Notes: generated by a model not told the origin, from the letters alone. A DNA stretch of 64,000 nucleotides from Verrucomicrobiaceae bacterium E54 (GCA_022548915.1 JAKZES010000012.1:1-64000); one strand, 5' to 3'. Counted from the first letter of the stretch, positions 1-9,656 are shown. Numbers and translations are program-made.

Positions 1-1
1 G

Positions 2-19
2 GCCGATTTCATCATCGGC
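2..19. repeat. Short palindromic repeat (GCCGAT/ATCGGC hairpin)
   Basis: GCCGAT and ATCGGC form a 6-bp stem around a 6-base loop. The hairpin and the next bases (through about 26) are nearly identical to 13141-13165, 11 kb away, and an inverted partial copy lies at 13047-13063. Three copies in one window argue for a dispersed intergenic repeat rather than a chance hairpin. Confidence 0.55.
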
Positions 20-72
20 GGTCCTCCACGGCGATGGAAGTTGCCATCTGCCCACTCCGTAAGGGACCGATC

Positions 73-1485
73 ATGATTCTCCGCAACCTGGTTCGCGTCC
101 TTCCCGCTATGGGGCTGCTCTTGCTATCGCAAGTTCAGGCAGACGTTTCCTCTCCAAAACCCAACATCCTCTTCATCATGGCCGATGATCTGGGGAAGGA
201 ATGGATCAGCTGCTACGGTGCCGAAGACATCGAGACGCCCCACATCGACACCCTGGCGGCGGGTGGCATGAAATTTCACAACGCCTGGTCGATGCCGCAG
301 TGCACGCCGTCGCGGGCAAGCCTGCTGACTGGCACCTACCCCTGGCGCAACGGCTGGGTGAACCACTGGGACGTGCCGCGATGGGGAGTCGGCTACTTCG
401 ATTGGAAGCAGCCGGAGAACATGACCTTTGCCCGGCTGATGAAGGATCTCGGCTACGCCACCTGCGCGGCGGGCAAGTGGCAGATCAACGACTTCCGGAT
501 CGAGCCCCAGGCGATGAAGAAGCACGGCTTCGACGACTGGGCGATGTGGACCGGCTACGAGACCGGTGTGAAGGCGAGTGCCGATCGCTACTTTGATCCC
601 TACGTCCACACGCCCGAGGGGAGCCGGACCCTGGAGGGCGAGTTCGGTCCGGACGTCTTTGCCGACCGGTTGATTTCCTTCATGAAGGATCATCGGGACG
701 AGCCGATGTGCCTGTATTTTCCCATGGTCCTGCCTCACGGGCCCTTCACCACGACGCCCGATGAACCCGATGCGGAGGGCAATCTCCCCAAGCACAAGGC
801 GATGGTAAGGCACGTCGACAAGCTCGTCGGCCGGCTGGTCGCCGCATTGGACGAACTCGGGCTCCGGGACCGGACGGTCGTCATCTTCACCACCGACAAT
901 GGCTCGGGCAGCGGCGTGACCGGCACGCGGAACGGCCGCAAGGTCAAGGGCGGGAAGGCAAAGGAGAACGAGGCCGGCGTGTGTGCGCCCTTCATCGTGA
1001 ATGCACCGGGCCGGGTTCCGGCCGGGGTGGAGACCGATGCGTTGACGGATTTCTCGGACCTGCTGCCGACCTTTGTCGAACTCGGAGGAGGCAAGGTGCC
1101 GGAGGAGTTGGACATCGACGGCGTCTCGATCGCGCCGGTGATTCTCGGCAAGGCGAAGGACAGCGGCCGCGAGTGGATCATGGCCCTCGGGCATGGTCCG
1201 GCGGTGCTCGACGCGGAGGGAGTACGGGGGAAGGTGGATTTCGCGACCCGCGTCATCCGTGACAAGTGCCACAAGGTCTGGGTGTCGAGCGAACGAAAGA
1301 TCATCCGGCTCCACGACCTCAATGAGGATCCCTTTGAAGAGACCAACCTGATCGACAGCGACCAAGCCGCGCACCGGGCGGCACTGGAGAAGTTCCGCAA
1401 GGTGGTGGCCTCCCTGCCGGAAAAGGATGCGCGGCCCCGCTACGAACCCCGCGCGGCGAATCCGTGGGACCGGAAGCGCAAATAG
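73..1485 (+). CDS. Secreted sulfatase (arylsulfatase family S1)
   Basis: Hydrolyses sulfate esters, probably on polysaccharides outside the cytoplasm. The start at 73 is preferred over 34 because it gives a clean signal peptide (basic start, hydrophobic run, cut near VQA) and has AAGGGA six bases upstream. The N-terminal NILFIMADDLG metal-binding stretch lies near residues 30-40. The signature CTPSR has the cysteine at residue 77, the one converted to formylglycine, and is followed by ASLLTG. GKWQ (about 134-137) and TTDNGS (about 273-278) are further active-site elements. Length (470 residues) is normal for the family. It converges on the next gene, with a hairpin doublet at its stop. Substrate cannot be told from sequence. 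The maturase is not in this window unless the SUMF1-type protein at 22856 acts as one. Confidence 0.93.
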   Translation: MILRNLVRVLPAMGLLLLSQVQADVSSPKPNILFIMADDLGKEWISCYGAEDIETPHIDTLAAGGMKFHNAWSMPQCTPSRASLLTGTYPWRNGWVNHWDVPRWGVGYFDWKQPENMTFARLMKDLGYATCAAGKWQINDFRIEPQAMKKHGFDDWAMWTGYETGVKASADRYFDPYVHTPEGSRTLEGEFGPDVFADRLISFMKDHRDEPMCLYFPMVLPHGPFTTTPDEPDAEGNLPKHKAMVRHVDKLVGRLVAALDELGLRDRTVVIFTTDNGSGSGVTGTRNGRKVKGGKAKENEAGVCAPFIVNAPGRVPAGVETDALTDFSDLLPTFVELGGGKVPEELDIDGVSIAPVILGKAKDSGREWIMALGHGPAVLDAEGVRGKVDFATRVIRDKCHKVWVSSERKIIRLHDLNEDPFEETNLIDSDQAAHRAALEKFRKVVASLPEKDARPRYEPRAANPWDRKRK

Positions 1486-1559
1486 GGAGAAGGGGCTTCC
1501 TGCCCCTTTGCAACGGTCGAGGGCGCATCAAGTAAGGGGTTGGAAACCCCTTCTCCCTA
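1483..1559. repeat. Paired inverted hairpin arms between convergent genes
   Basis: The left arm TAGGGAGAAGGGGCTTCC (1483-1500) and the right arm (1542-1559) are inverted copies matching at 17 of 18 positions. The left arm begins with the TAG stop of the sulfatase. The right arm ends one base before the stop of the minus-strand gene. Each side also folds alone: AAGGGGC/GCCCCTT (1490-1508) and AAGGGGTT/AACCCCTT (1534-1552). It likely terminates transcription from both sides and may be a REP-doublet-type repeat. Confidence 0.6.
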
Positions 1560-2336
1560 TCACCTCGGCAGCAGGATCTCGTCGTCCTTGAGGCCGGTGA
1601 GTGCGGACAGTCCGCCCATCAGGCGCTTGAGGATGAGGAACATGATCGCGAGCAGCGGGATGCCGATGATCGCGAAGCCCCAGCCGGTGAGCTTGCCGAT
1701 GATGCCGTTGTAAACCTCGAGGGCATCGGTTGCGGAGCGGTCGAAGCCCTTGAAGAACCAGAGCGCCATCACCAGGTTCAGCGCGGAGCTCAGGAAGAAC
1801 GATCCGGCGAACATCGCGTTGGCCTGGTCGAGCAGCTTTTCGTAGCCCGGCTGATTGTCGTGCTCCTCGACGCGTTTCTCGATTTTCGGGATGTCGAAAA
1901 GCGAGTCGTTGTAGAGGAAGACGTTGAGCAGGGGCGTCGCGCTGCGGCGTGAGAGGAAGATCGCGACACCGAGCACCAGCGGGATCATCGCCTCCTTGAG
2001 TCCGAAGAGCAGGCCGGCGTGTTCCTTCACGCTGCCGTCCTTGTTCCAGAGGTAAAGCGTGAGCCCGCCGGTCAGCAGGACGGAGAACAAGCCGAGGCCG
2101 GAGAAGAAGTTCGCCTTGCGGGTCTTGATGAAGTGCCAGACGCCGTAGCCGAAGGGCAGCGCGATCGCGACGAGCATCGCCTTGAGCGGGCCGATGTGCC
2201 ACGGCTTGGCGTCCTTGCCAAGCTGCTCCTGCAGCGCCGGGTCCTTGCTCAGGTAGCTCAGCACGAGCACCGGGATCAGGACGTTGATGAGGATGTTGGC
2301 GAGCGGATGCTCCTGGTGGGTCTTGGGGTCGTGCAT
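1560..2336 (-). CDS. VC0807-like multi-pass membrane protein
   Basis: A 258-residue integral membrane protein with about six hydrophobic segments. The first follows a short polar start and reads NILINVLIPVLVLSYL; the last is near the C terminus before a charged tail. The pattern resembles the uncharacterised VC0807 family, distantly like septation/intracellular-growth membrane proteins; the function is unknown. The start at 2336 is preferred over 2378 because the extra 14 residues are proline-rich and poorly protein-like. It lies downstream of the cyclic-nucleotide-binding protein on the same strand, with about 80 bp between, and may be co-transcribed with it. Confidence 0.72.
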   Translation of the reverse strand: MHDPKTHQEHPLANILINVLIPVLVLSYLSKDPALQEQLGKDAKPWHIGPLKAMLVAIALPFGYGVWHFIKTRKANFFSGLGLFSVLLTGGLTLYLWNKDGSVKEHAGLLFGLKEAMIPLVLGVAIFLSRRSATPLLNVFLYNDSLFDIPKIEKRVEEHDNQPGYEKLLDQANAMFAGSFFLSSALNLVMALWFFKGFDRSATDALEVYNGIIGKLTGWGFAIIGIPLLAIMFLILKRLMGGLSALTGLKDDEILLPR

Positions 2337-2417
2337 GGCCTCGGGCGGCAGGCAAGGGGACGGCGGTGTCCGTGGCAAGGAAAAGGGGTGGCGGCAGGGC
2401 GGTGCTTGGCGCCCCGG

Positions 2418-2918
2418 TCAGCGTCCCGTGCCCGGCTGGTCGCCCAGCTTGGCCTCGAGTTCGGCGACCCGTTCGGAGGTCTTGTCGAGGCGGCGGGCGA
2501 GCAGTTCGCTCAGGAAACGGTAGAGAACCAGTTCGTAGGCGGTGCGCTGGCGGCCGGAGAGGTCGTCGAGGAACTCCGGCTTCACCTTCAGCAGGAAGCA
2601 ATGGGTGGCGGCGGTGAGCGATGCCGAGCGGTTGCCGCCCTTGAGCGCGGCCTGCTCGCCGAGAAGCTCTCCCTGCCGGCTGACCAGGGCAACCGGCCTG
2701 CCGTCCTTGGCCACCTGCACCTCGCCCTTGAGGAGGATGTAGAATTCCCGGGAGTCGTCACCCTCGCGGACGATGGTTTCGCCGAACTCGAACTCGACCA
2801 GCGCGCTGTTGTTGAGAATCGCGTCGAGCGCCTTGCGGTCGACCTCGTTGAGGAAATCGATCCGGGCCAGCGTCGGCGGGAGCTTGCCCTTCTCGTGGTT
2901 GTAGGCGTATTCGCGCAT
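2418..2918 (-). CDS. Cyclic nucleotide-binding (CRP-like effector) domain protein
   Basis: A 166-residue protein with one cNMP-binding beta-roll of about 110 residues: FEFGETIVREGD, then FYILLKGEVQV, then GELLGEQAAL followed by RSASLTA, which is the phosphate-binding-cassette region. No helix-turn-helix follows; the C terminus is a helical tail (LLARRLDKTSERVAELEAKL) that could form a short coiled coil. It is therefore a stand-alone ligand sensor or partner protein rather than a DNA-binding CRP. Whether it binds cAMP or cGMP, or has lost binding, cannot be decided here. It lies 54 bp after phosphofructokinase on the same strand. Confidence 0.82.
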   Translation of the reverse strand: MREYAYNHEKGKLPPTLARIDFLNEVDRKALDAILNNSALVEFEFGETIVREGDDSREFYILLKGEVQVAKDGRPVALVSRQGELLGEQAALKGGNRSASLTAATHCFLLKVKPEFLDDLSGRQRTAYELVLYRFLSELLARRLDKTSERVAELEAKLGDQPGTGR

Positions 2919-2972
2919 GCCTGATCCAATCCGCTCGATGCGGTCTTGGCAAGGAGGCGGGCCGGCTCGCCG

Positions 2973-4235
2973 TCAGCCGAATTTCGCCGGTTGTCCAGTG
3001 GCGGCCAGAACGGCGGCCCAGCTCAGGCCGTCGGGGTCGAGTTGCTTCTTCTCGGTCGCCAGCATTTCGATCGGGACATGGATGAAGCGGTCGTGCAGGC
3101 AACCCACCACCAGTCCGGTCTTGCCGGCCATCGCGGCGTGGGCCGCGTTGCGGGCGAAGCGGTCGCAGAGGATCGAGTCCTCGGCGTCGGCGGGCGTGCT
3201 GCGGATGATGTAGCTGGGATCGATGTAGCGCAGCACCACCGGGATGCCGCGCTGGCGGAAGTGCTCCTTGATGCGGTCGCGCAGGAACGGTCCGATGTCG
3301 CCGAGCTTGAGGTTGCCGGAGGCATCCCGCTCGGTGGCCTCCTGTTCGAGGAGGTCCTGGCCGGCGCCCTCGGCCACCGCGATGAGCGCGTGTTCGCGAC
3401 GCAGCAGCCGGTCCTCGAGGGCCGCGAGAAATCCGCGCTCGCCCTCGAGTTTGAAGGGGACCTCCGGCACCAGTGCGAAATTCACGTCCTGCGAAGCCAC
3501 GGTGGCACCGGCGGTGATGAAGCCGGCGTTGCGTCCCATCAGCTTCACCAGCGAGACCCCGAAGCGCACGCTGCGGGCTTCGACGTGCGCGCAGTTGAGC
3601 ACCTTCTCCGCCTCCTCGACGGCAGTGAGGTAGCCGAAGGTCCGGGCGACGAAGGCGACGTCGTTGTCGATGGTCTTGGGAATGCCGACCACTGCCAGCG
3701 GATGGCCGCGTCGGCGGGCTTCCTGGTAGAGGGCGTTGCCGCCGCGCTGGGTGCCGTCGCCACCGATCGTGAACAGGATGTCGACGCCGAGGCGGATCAG
3801 GTTTTCCACGGCCTTGCCGATGTCGACCGGCCCGCGCGAAGTGCCGAGCGCGGTGCCGCCCTCGGTGTGGATCGAGTCGACGAAGTCGGTGTCGAGTACA
3901 TAGGGTTCGAGGCCGAGGTCCGGATCCAGTCCCTGGTAGCCGCCGCGGAATCCGAGCACTTCCTTCACGCCATAGGCGTGATGGAGTTCGAGGTAGAGCG
4001 AGCGGATGACGTTGTTCAGTCCGGGACACAGGCCCCCGCAGGTCACGATGCCGGCGCGCGTCTTCGCGGGATCGAAGAACAGTTTCTCGCGCGGCCCTGC
4101 GATTTCGAAGGAAAGCGACGCCTTCGAAGGATTCTTCGGGTCGAGAACGATGTCGGCCGGCAGACGCAGGTCGTCGCGGACCGAGCGGCGGAGGGGTGAG
4201 GGAAAGCGCGGCTCTCCGAGGGTGGTGATTTTCAC
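2973..4235 (-). CDS. pfkA: 6-phosphofructokinase
   Basis: Phosphorylates fructose 6-phosphate to the 1,6-bisphosphate, the committing step of glycolysis. The 420-residue length and N-terminal extension fit the long group of the family. Visible motifs are GGLCPGLNNVIR (67-78), GGDGT (158-162) and PKTIDND (186-192) with the catalytic aspartate, then MGRNAGF (about 235). In this group GGDGT generally points to ATP, while the lysine of PKTIDND is shared with pyrophosphate-type and plant-like enzymes, so the phosphoryl donor needs an assay. The class II aldolase, next enzyme of the pathway, lies just upstream on the same strand, separated by a terminator. Confidence 0.9.
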   Translation of the reverse strand: MKITTLGEPRFPSPLRRSVRDDLRLPADIVLDPKNPSKASLSFEIAGPREKLFFDPAKTRAGIVTCGGLCPGLNNVIRSLYLELHHAYGVKEVLGFRGGYQGLDPDLGLEPYVLDTDFVDSIHTEGGTALGTSRGPVDIGKAVENLIRLGVDILFTIGGDGTQRGGNALYQEARRRGHPLAVVGIPKTIDNDVAFVARTFGYLTAVEEAEKVLNCAHVEARSVRFGVSLVKLMGRNAGFITAGATVASQDVNFALVPEVPFKLEGERGFLAALEDRLLRREHALIAVAEGAGQDLLEQEATERDASGNLKLGDIGPFLRDRIKEHFRQRGIPVVLRYIDPSYIIRSTPADAEDSILCDRFARNAAHAAMAGKTGLVVGCLHDRFIHVPIEMLATEKKQLDPDGLSWAAVLAATGQPAKFG

Positions 4236-4386
4236 GGCTCGACCGCCTATTCCGGGTATTCGGGATGGTGAATCAAGCTTCGTTTTCGGGTGTTCTCAGA
4301 ACTCGTCCCGCCGGGCACTTTTTTCCAGGGTCTCAAGCGCCTTCAACGTGCCGGCCACCGTGCCGAAGGTCGGGGCGAACATCCAA

Positions 4387-4500
4387 GCCAAGGCTACGGG
4401 GGCCAGGGAAGTTCGCGGTCCGTACGGAGAAAGGCCCGGCGGGTGCCGGGCCTTTGAAAGAGGGGAGAGCGGGTTTGACCTGGCCTGCCGTAGCCTTGGC
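4387..4500. repeat. Inverted repeat pair GCCAAGGCTACGG enclosing a terminator
   Basis: GCCAAGGCTACGG (4387-4399) and its exact complement CCGTAGCCTTGGC (4488-4500) lie 88 bp apart. Similarity continues outward from the core as GGCCAGG with one base of offset. The terminator at 4430-4455 sits in the enclosed segment. The arrangement matches the other hairpin pairs of the window. Confidence 0.5.
4430..4455 (-). terminator. Rho-independent terminator of the aldolase gene
   Basis: AAAGGCCCGGC and GCCGGGCCTTT make a perfect 11-bp stem with a 4-base loop. Read on the minus strand the stem is followed by TTTCTCC. It lies 134 bp after the aldolase stop. Confidence 0.8.
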
Positions 4501-4588
4501 GGAGGAGGTAACCCGCTGCCGCAGGCTGTGGAAGCGGCTTGCATCCTCCGTCGCTCTGCGAGCTCTGGAGGACAAGAAGCCGCGCTCC

Positions 4589-5620
<1,032 letters not shown>

Positions 5621-5729
5621 GACGGGGGCGAGTTAGCGACCAGGGCGGTGATTGTCTAGGGTTCAGTAAGGAATGCGCGGTGGCTGCCGGGGATTGCGGA
5701 CTCCGGCGGGCTGTGGTTCGGTCATCGGC

Positions 5730-6575
5730 ATGATCGCAGGCATTGAAATGGGAGGGACCAAGACCGTGGTCGCCGTCGGGGAGTCCGACGGGACCGTTTT
5801 GGAGGAAAACCGCTACCCGACGACCGACGGTCCGGAAACCTTCGCGACCGCGATCGATTGGCTGCGGGAGCGGGGGGTGCCCGGGGCGATCGGGGTCGCG
5901 GCCTTCGGGCCGGTGAGCGTGACGAAAAACCGGCCGGACTACGGTTCGATGCTGGCGACGCCGAAGCCGGGCTGGGCCGGGTTTTCGATCACCGGGGCTC
6001 TGGGCAAGGCCTTTCCGGAAGCGCGGGTGACGATCGAGACGGATGTGAATGCCGCCGTGCTGGCGGAGGCGGATGGGTTGGAGGATGTCGTTTACATCAC
6101 GATCGGCACCGGGCTCGGGGCCGGGATCCTGAGCGGCGGGCGCCTGATTCATGGCGTGCTGCACTCGGAGTTCGGCCATTGGTTGCCGAGAAAATCGCCC
6201 GGCGATGACTTCGAGGGCGTGTGTCCCTTCCACGGCGACTGCCTGGAGGGACTGGTGAGCGGTCCGGCGATTGCCAAGCGCTGGGGAAAGGAAGCCAAGG
6301 ACCTGCCGGCCGACCATCAGGCCTGGGATTTCGAGTGCGACTACCTGGCCCAGGCGGTGCAGGTGCTGCTCGCGACGGTGAACCCGGCGCGGGTGGTGAT
6401 CGGCGGTGGGGTGTCCCAGGCGGAGGGATTCCACCGGCGTGTCGAGGAAATCGTGCGGGAACGCACGGCCGACTACTTCCCGGCGCTGGCGGAGAATCGT
6501 CCCTTCGTCGTGCCGCCGATGCACGGCCAGCAGGCCGGCATCCGCGGGGCGCTGCTGCTCACCCGCCGGGATTGA
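5730..6575 (+). CDS. ROK-family fructokinase
   Basis: Likely phosphorylates fructose to fructose 6-phosphate, feeding the phosphofructokinase and aldolase beside it. The start at 5730 (MIAGIEMGGTKTVVAVGE) places the ATP-binding DxGGTK-like loop at the N terminus, here with glutamate in place of aspartate, as in the bacterial fructokinase branch. TIGTGLGAGIL is the second phosphate loop. The zinc site appears as SEFGHW and CPFHGDCLEGLVSGPA. GGGVSQ lies near the C terminus. The 281-residue length is normal. Glucokinase or mannokinase activity is the alternative, but the CPFHGDC zinc motif and context favour fructose. Confidence 0.87.
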   Translation: MIAGIEMGGTKTVVAVGESDGTVLEENRYPTTDGPETFATAIDWLRERGVPGAIGVAAFGPVSVTKNRPDYGSMLATPKPGWAGFSITGALGKAFPEARVTIETDVNAAVLAEADGLEDVVYITIGTGLGAGILSGGRLIHGVLHSEFGHWLPRKSPGDDFEGVCPFHGDCLEGLVSGPAIAKRWGKEAKDLPADHQAWDFECDYLAQAVQVLLATVNPARVVIGGGVSQAEGFHRRVEEIVRERTADYFPALAENRPFVVPPMHGQQAGIRGALLLTRRD

Positions 6576-6581
6576 CCGCGC

Positions 6582-6854
6582 TTACTTGCTGCCGGCGTAG
6601 CCCTGCTTGTAGCCCTCGGTGTAGCCCCAGAGGTAGTCCTTGCGGAAGGCGGCGGGCGTTTCGTGAGGCTCGTTGATGTGCGGATTGTGAGCCCGACCGG
6701 CGGCCCGGTCGGCGCTGCCATCGCGGAAGCCGAGCTTGTAGGCGTCGCGGGCGTCGTAGCCGGAGGCCACGTAGGCATTCTCGGTGTAGGTTTTGCAGGA
6801 AATGCTGCCCAAGGCAAAGATGGCGGCGACCAGGGCGTAGAAGGGTGTCTTCAT
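6582..6854 (-). CDS. Small hypothetical lipoprotein
   Basis: A 90-residue protein with a signal peptide ending in a lipobox LGSISC (cysteine 20), so it is probably lipid-anchored. The rest is rich in Tyr, Gly and Asp with YKLGFRDGSADRAAG and WGYTEGYKQGYAG, two related YxxGYxxG-type segments also seen in small surface lipoproteins. No function is known. It converges on the fructokinase with 6 bp between stops. Its start lies 30 bp from that of the divergent peptidase gene. Confidence 0.65.
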   Translation of the reverse strand: MKTPFYALVAAIFALGSISCKTYTENAYVASGYDARDAYKLGFRDGSADRAAGRAHNPHINEPHETPAAFRKDYLWGYTEGYKQGYAGSK

Positions 6855-6883
6855 GGCGGAGTATGATTAGCTTTTCTGAAACA

Positions 6884-9028
6884 ATGCGTCCAGACTGGAT
6901 TCTTGCACTGTTGCTGGCGGCCCCGGTCCTGGCGGAACACGGCGGCACCGAAGCCTTCAATCGCAAAACCGGGGACTGGTTTCGCATTTCGGAGACAAAA
7001 GTTCCCAACGCGCAGGTCGAAGTGGCGTGGGCTCCGGGCGGGAGTGACCTGGTCATCGAGCGGGAAACGCCGGAAGGACGGGTGCTGGTGCCGGTCGATC
7101 CGCTGCAGGGCAGGCAGGGTGAGGTCATTGACCCGGGCATTCCGTGGAAGTCGTTTCGGCTGGAACCGGGAGGCTCACTGCTGCTCGAGACGAAGGATGG
7201 CTGGAGGCGCTGGAGCGAGGGGAAACTGGCTGAGGCCGAGGCACCGCCGAAGCCGGCCAGCCAAGAGCCGCGTGCAAAGACCGGTCGACCCGGCTGGAAG
7301 TCGCCGGACGGCACACATGAGCTGAAGGTCGAGAAGGGGGCGCTGGTCCGGATCAGCGGCGGCGATCGCGTGGAGGTGATCGCCGCCGAGGAGGGCTTCG
7401 TGTTCCGCGACGAACCGCTGTGGACGCCCGATTCGTCGCGGTTCGCAATCTGGCGCACCCGCGACTTCGATGACCGGCAGGTCCACTACGTCGATTCGGC
7501 ACCGGACGACCAGCTCCAGCCGAAGCATTTCACCCGCAGCTACCCGAAGCCGGGCGACGAGATCGACACCCGGGCGCCGTGGATCGGCTTCACCGACGGG
7601 CGGGAACCCATCGCGCCGGATCCCTCCCTGATCGCGGATCCATTCAGCTGCCGGCATCTCGCCTGGCGGGCCGACGGGAAGCGCCTGAGCTTCGAATTCA
7701 TCGAGCGCGGCTTCGGCACGTTCCGGGTGATCGAGGTCGACAGCGAAACGGGCGGGCAGCGGATCGCGGTCGACGAGGAGAGCGAGACCTACGTCTTCGT
7801 CTTCGGTGGCAGCTTCCGCCACGACCTCGATGACGGGGCCGAGGTGATCTGGATGTCCGAACGCGACGGCTGGCGGCATCTCTACCTGCTGGACGGGGCA
7901 GACGGCTCGGTGAAGCGCCAACTCACCAAGGGCGAGTGGGTGGTCCGGGAGGTCGTGGACGTGGACGAGGAGGCCCGTGAATTGCTCATCATCATCGGCG
8001 GCTACCATGAGGGGCAGGATCCCTACTATCTCCACTATGCGCGGGTCGGGATCGATGACGGGAAACTGACGGTGCTGACCGGGGCCGACGGCACCCACGA
8101 CCGCTTCGAGCGTTCACCGGACGGGCGGTTTTTCACCTGCCGCTGGTCGCGGATCGACCACCCGCCGGTGACGGAACTCCGGCGGTGGTCGGACGGCGGA
8201 CTCGTCATGGTTCTGGCAGAGGCGGACGACGCGGCACTGCGCGAGGCCGGCTGGGAAATGCCCGAGCCGTTCGTCGCCAAGGACCGCGAGGGGAAGTTCG
8301 ACATTCACGGCATCATCGTGAAGCCGCCGGACTTCGATCCGGGCAAGCGCTATCCGGTGGTCGAGCACATCTACGCCGGACCGCACGATGCCTTCGTGCC
8401 GAAGTCTTGGCGGCCGTGGATGCGGCCGATGCACGAGGTCGCGGCCTACGGCTTCATCGTGGTGATGATCGATGGCCGGGGAACCAACCACCGCAGCCGG
8501 GAGTTCTCCCATTTCTGCTACAAGAACCTGAAGGACTCCGGCTTTCCCGACCGCATCGGGTGGATGAAGGCGGCGGCGGAGAAATACCCGCAGATGGACC
8601 TGTCGCGGGTCGGGATCTTCGGTGGCTCGGCGGGTGGCCAAAGCGCGTTGGCGGCGCTGCTCTTCCACGGGGGGTTCTACCGGGCGGCGGCGGCGGACTG
8701 CGGCTGCCACGACAACCGCATGGACAAGATCTGGTGGAACGAGCAGTGGATGGACTGGCCGGTCGGGCCGCACTACGCCGACAACTCGAACGTGACTCAC
8801 GCCGGAAAGCTCGAGGGCGCGCTGCTGCTGACCGTCGGCGAACTCGACACCAACGTCGATCCCTCGTCGACCGAACAGGTGGTCGATGCGCTGATCAAGG
8901 CCGACAAGGACTTCGAGTACCTGCGCTTTCCCGGCGCCGGGCACGGTGTGGGCGAGTCGGGATACGCCAAGCGCAAGCGGGTCGAGTTCTTCCAGCGCCA
9001 TCTCGGCGGGCCGACGAGCGCGAAGTGA
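6884..9028 (+). CDS. Secreted S9-family (dipeptidyl peptidase IV-like) serine peptidase
   Basis: Cleaves short peptides, probably removing dipeptides after proline. The start at 6884 (RPDWILALLLAAPVLA) is chosen because it gives a signal peptide; longer starts would add a polar leader and overlap the lipoprotein gene. Residues about 60-480 form the beta-propeller domain. Residues about 490-714 form the alpha/beta-hydrolase domain with GGSAGG (Ser 582), D655 or D659 in GELDTNVD, and H687 in GAGHG. Classical DPP4 has GWSYGG around the serine; the GGSAGG here is a divergent variant. Length (714) is typical. It ends convergently to the next membrane protein with a hairpin between. Confidence 0.88.
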   Translation: MRPDWILALLLAAPVLAEHGGTEAFNRKTGDWFRISETKVPNAQVEVAWAPGGSDLVIERETPEGRVLVPVDPLQGRQGEVIDPGIPWKSFRLEPGGSLLLETKDGWRRWSEGKLAEAEAPPKPASQEPRAKTGRPGWKSPDGTHELKVEKGALVRISGGDRVEVIAAEEGFVFRDEPLWTPDSSRFAIWRTRDFDDRQVHYVDSAPDDQLQPKHFTRSYPKPGDEIDTRAPWIGFTDGREPIAPDPSLIADPFSCRHLAWRADGKRLSFEFIERGFGTFRVIEVDSETGGQRIAVDEESETYVFVFGGSFRHDLDDGAEVIWMSERDGWRHLYLLDGADGSVKRQLTKGEWVVREVVDVDEEARELLIIIGGYHEGQDPYYLHYARVGIDDGKLTVLTGADGTHDRFERSPDGRFFTCRWSRIDHPPVTELRRWSDGGLVMVLAEADDAALREAGWEMPEPFVAKDREGKFDIHGIIVKPPDFDPGKRYPVVEHIYAGPHDAFVPKSWRPWMRPMHEVAAYGFIVVMIDGRGTNHRSREFSHFCYKNLKDSGFPDRIGWMKAAAEKYPQMDLSRVGIFGGSAGGQSALAALLFHGGFYRAAAADCGCHDNRMDKIWWNEQWMDWPVGPHYADNSNVTHAGKLEGALLLTVGELDTNVDPSSTEQVVDALIKADKDFEYLRFPGAGHGVGESGYAKRKRVEFFQRHLGGPTSAK

Positions 9029-9047
9029 TCCGCAGGCGGGAGAGGAG

Positions 9048-9065
9048 CGGGCGGGCTCGCGCCCG
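9048..9065 (+). terminator. Possible terminator after the S9 peptidase
   Basis: CGGGCG and CGCCCG form a 6-bp stem with a 6-base loop, 20 bp after the peptidase stop and just before the stop of the convergent gene. No clear T-run follows, so support is modest. Confidence 0.4.
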
Positions 9066-9071
9066 GGGCTG

Positions 9072-9656
9072 TCAACCGTCGCCCCGTTGGGGTTGTTCCG
9101 GTGGGCTCGGCCGTTTGCTGGTGATCAGGATGACGACCCCGGCGATGACTAGTCCGAGTCCGACGAAGCCGCAAACCATGCCGATGCCCATGCCTCCAAG
9201 GAATCCACCCACGCCCGCCATGGTCCCTCCTTCCGTCACCGAGAAGATGCGTGGCTCCGGACCGTCAATGCGGATTTCGTAGCTTTGGGCCTCCGGGGTT
9301 TGAAAGGATCCCACGGCCATGCGCTGGACCGAACCCGAGGACATGGTTGCGCTCGAGTGGTAACTCAATGACTGGGGGCCGCGCACCGGGTCGATGAGTT
9401 CGAAGGTGAAGCCTCCCGGAAGCGAGGAGGGGTGGTTGACGGTCGTGCCGTTGTGGATCGTTTCGAAATCATGCCACAGCGTGACGGTGCCCGGCTCGGT
9501 CACCTCAAAGAGGGTCGAGCCCGGCGCTTCAAAGGTGGCGATGGTCTGAAAGGACGAGACCATCTTCGAGATCCCCCAGCCGATCGAGGTGATGCCGCCC
9601 ATCATGCTGAGGCTGCCGATGGCGAGAAGGGTGATCCCGACGGATTTCCGGCTCAT
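9072..9656 (-). CDS. Hypothetical two-helix membrane protein
   Basis: A 194-residue protein with a hydrophobic segment near the N terminus (SVGITLLAIGSLSMMGGITS) and a long glycine-rich hydrophobic segment near the C terminus, enclosing about 110 residues of beta-rich sequence. This predicts an extracytoplasmic domain held by two helices. The short proline-rich C-terminal tail is cytoplasmic-like. I do not recognise the family. The start at 9656 (MSRKS) is preferred to 9674 because positive charges then directly precede the first helix. It lies 55 bp downstream of the 6-phosphogluconate dehydrogenase terminator on the same strand, so it is probably a separate unit. Confidence 0.62.
   Translation of the reverse strand: MSRKSVGITLLAIGSLSMMGGITSIGWGISKMVSSFQTIATFEAPGSTLFEVTEPGTVTLWHDFETIHNGTTVNHPSSLPGGFTFELIDPVRGPQSLSYHSSATMSSGSVQRMAVGSFQTPEAQSYEIRIDGPEPRIFSVTEGGTMAGVGGFLGGMGIGMVCGFVGLGLVIAGVVILITSKRPSPPEQPQRGDG

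Larger units (their letters stand above)
4236..4588. other. Intergenic stretch with terminator and palindromic repeats, no gene
   Basis: This 353-bp gap between aldolase and phosphofructokinase carries no convincing gene. It holds a strong terminator (4430-4455) enclosed by a 13-bp inverted repeat (4387-4399 and 4488-4500). A further hairpin at about 4551-4580 has TCCTCC/GGAGGA outer bases and TCGC/GCGA inner bases. The phosphofructokinase promoter should lie within the first 100 bases from 4236. Confidence 0.6.

Noticed and set aside
4296-4380. Short minus-strand peptide ending near 4296
   Set aside because: About 28 codons, no ribosome site and overlap with repeat sequence; not supported as a gene.
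7175-8098. Long minus-strand frame inside the S9 peptidase
   Set aside because: Antisense to an intact peptidase with full catalytic triad; no motif of its own.
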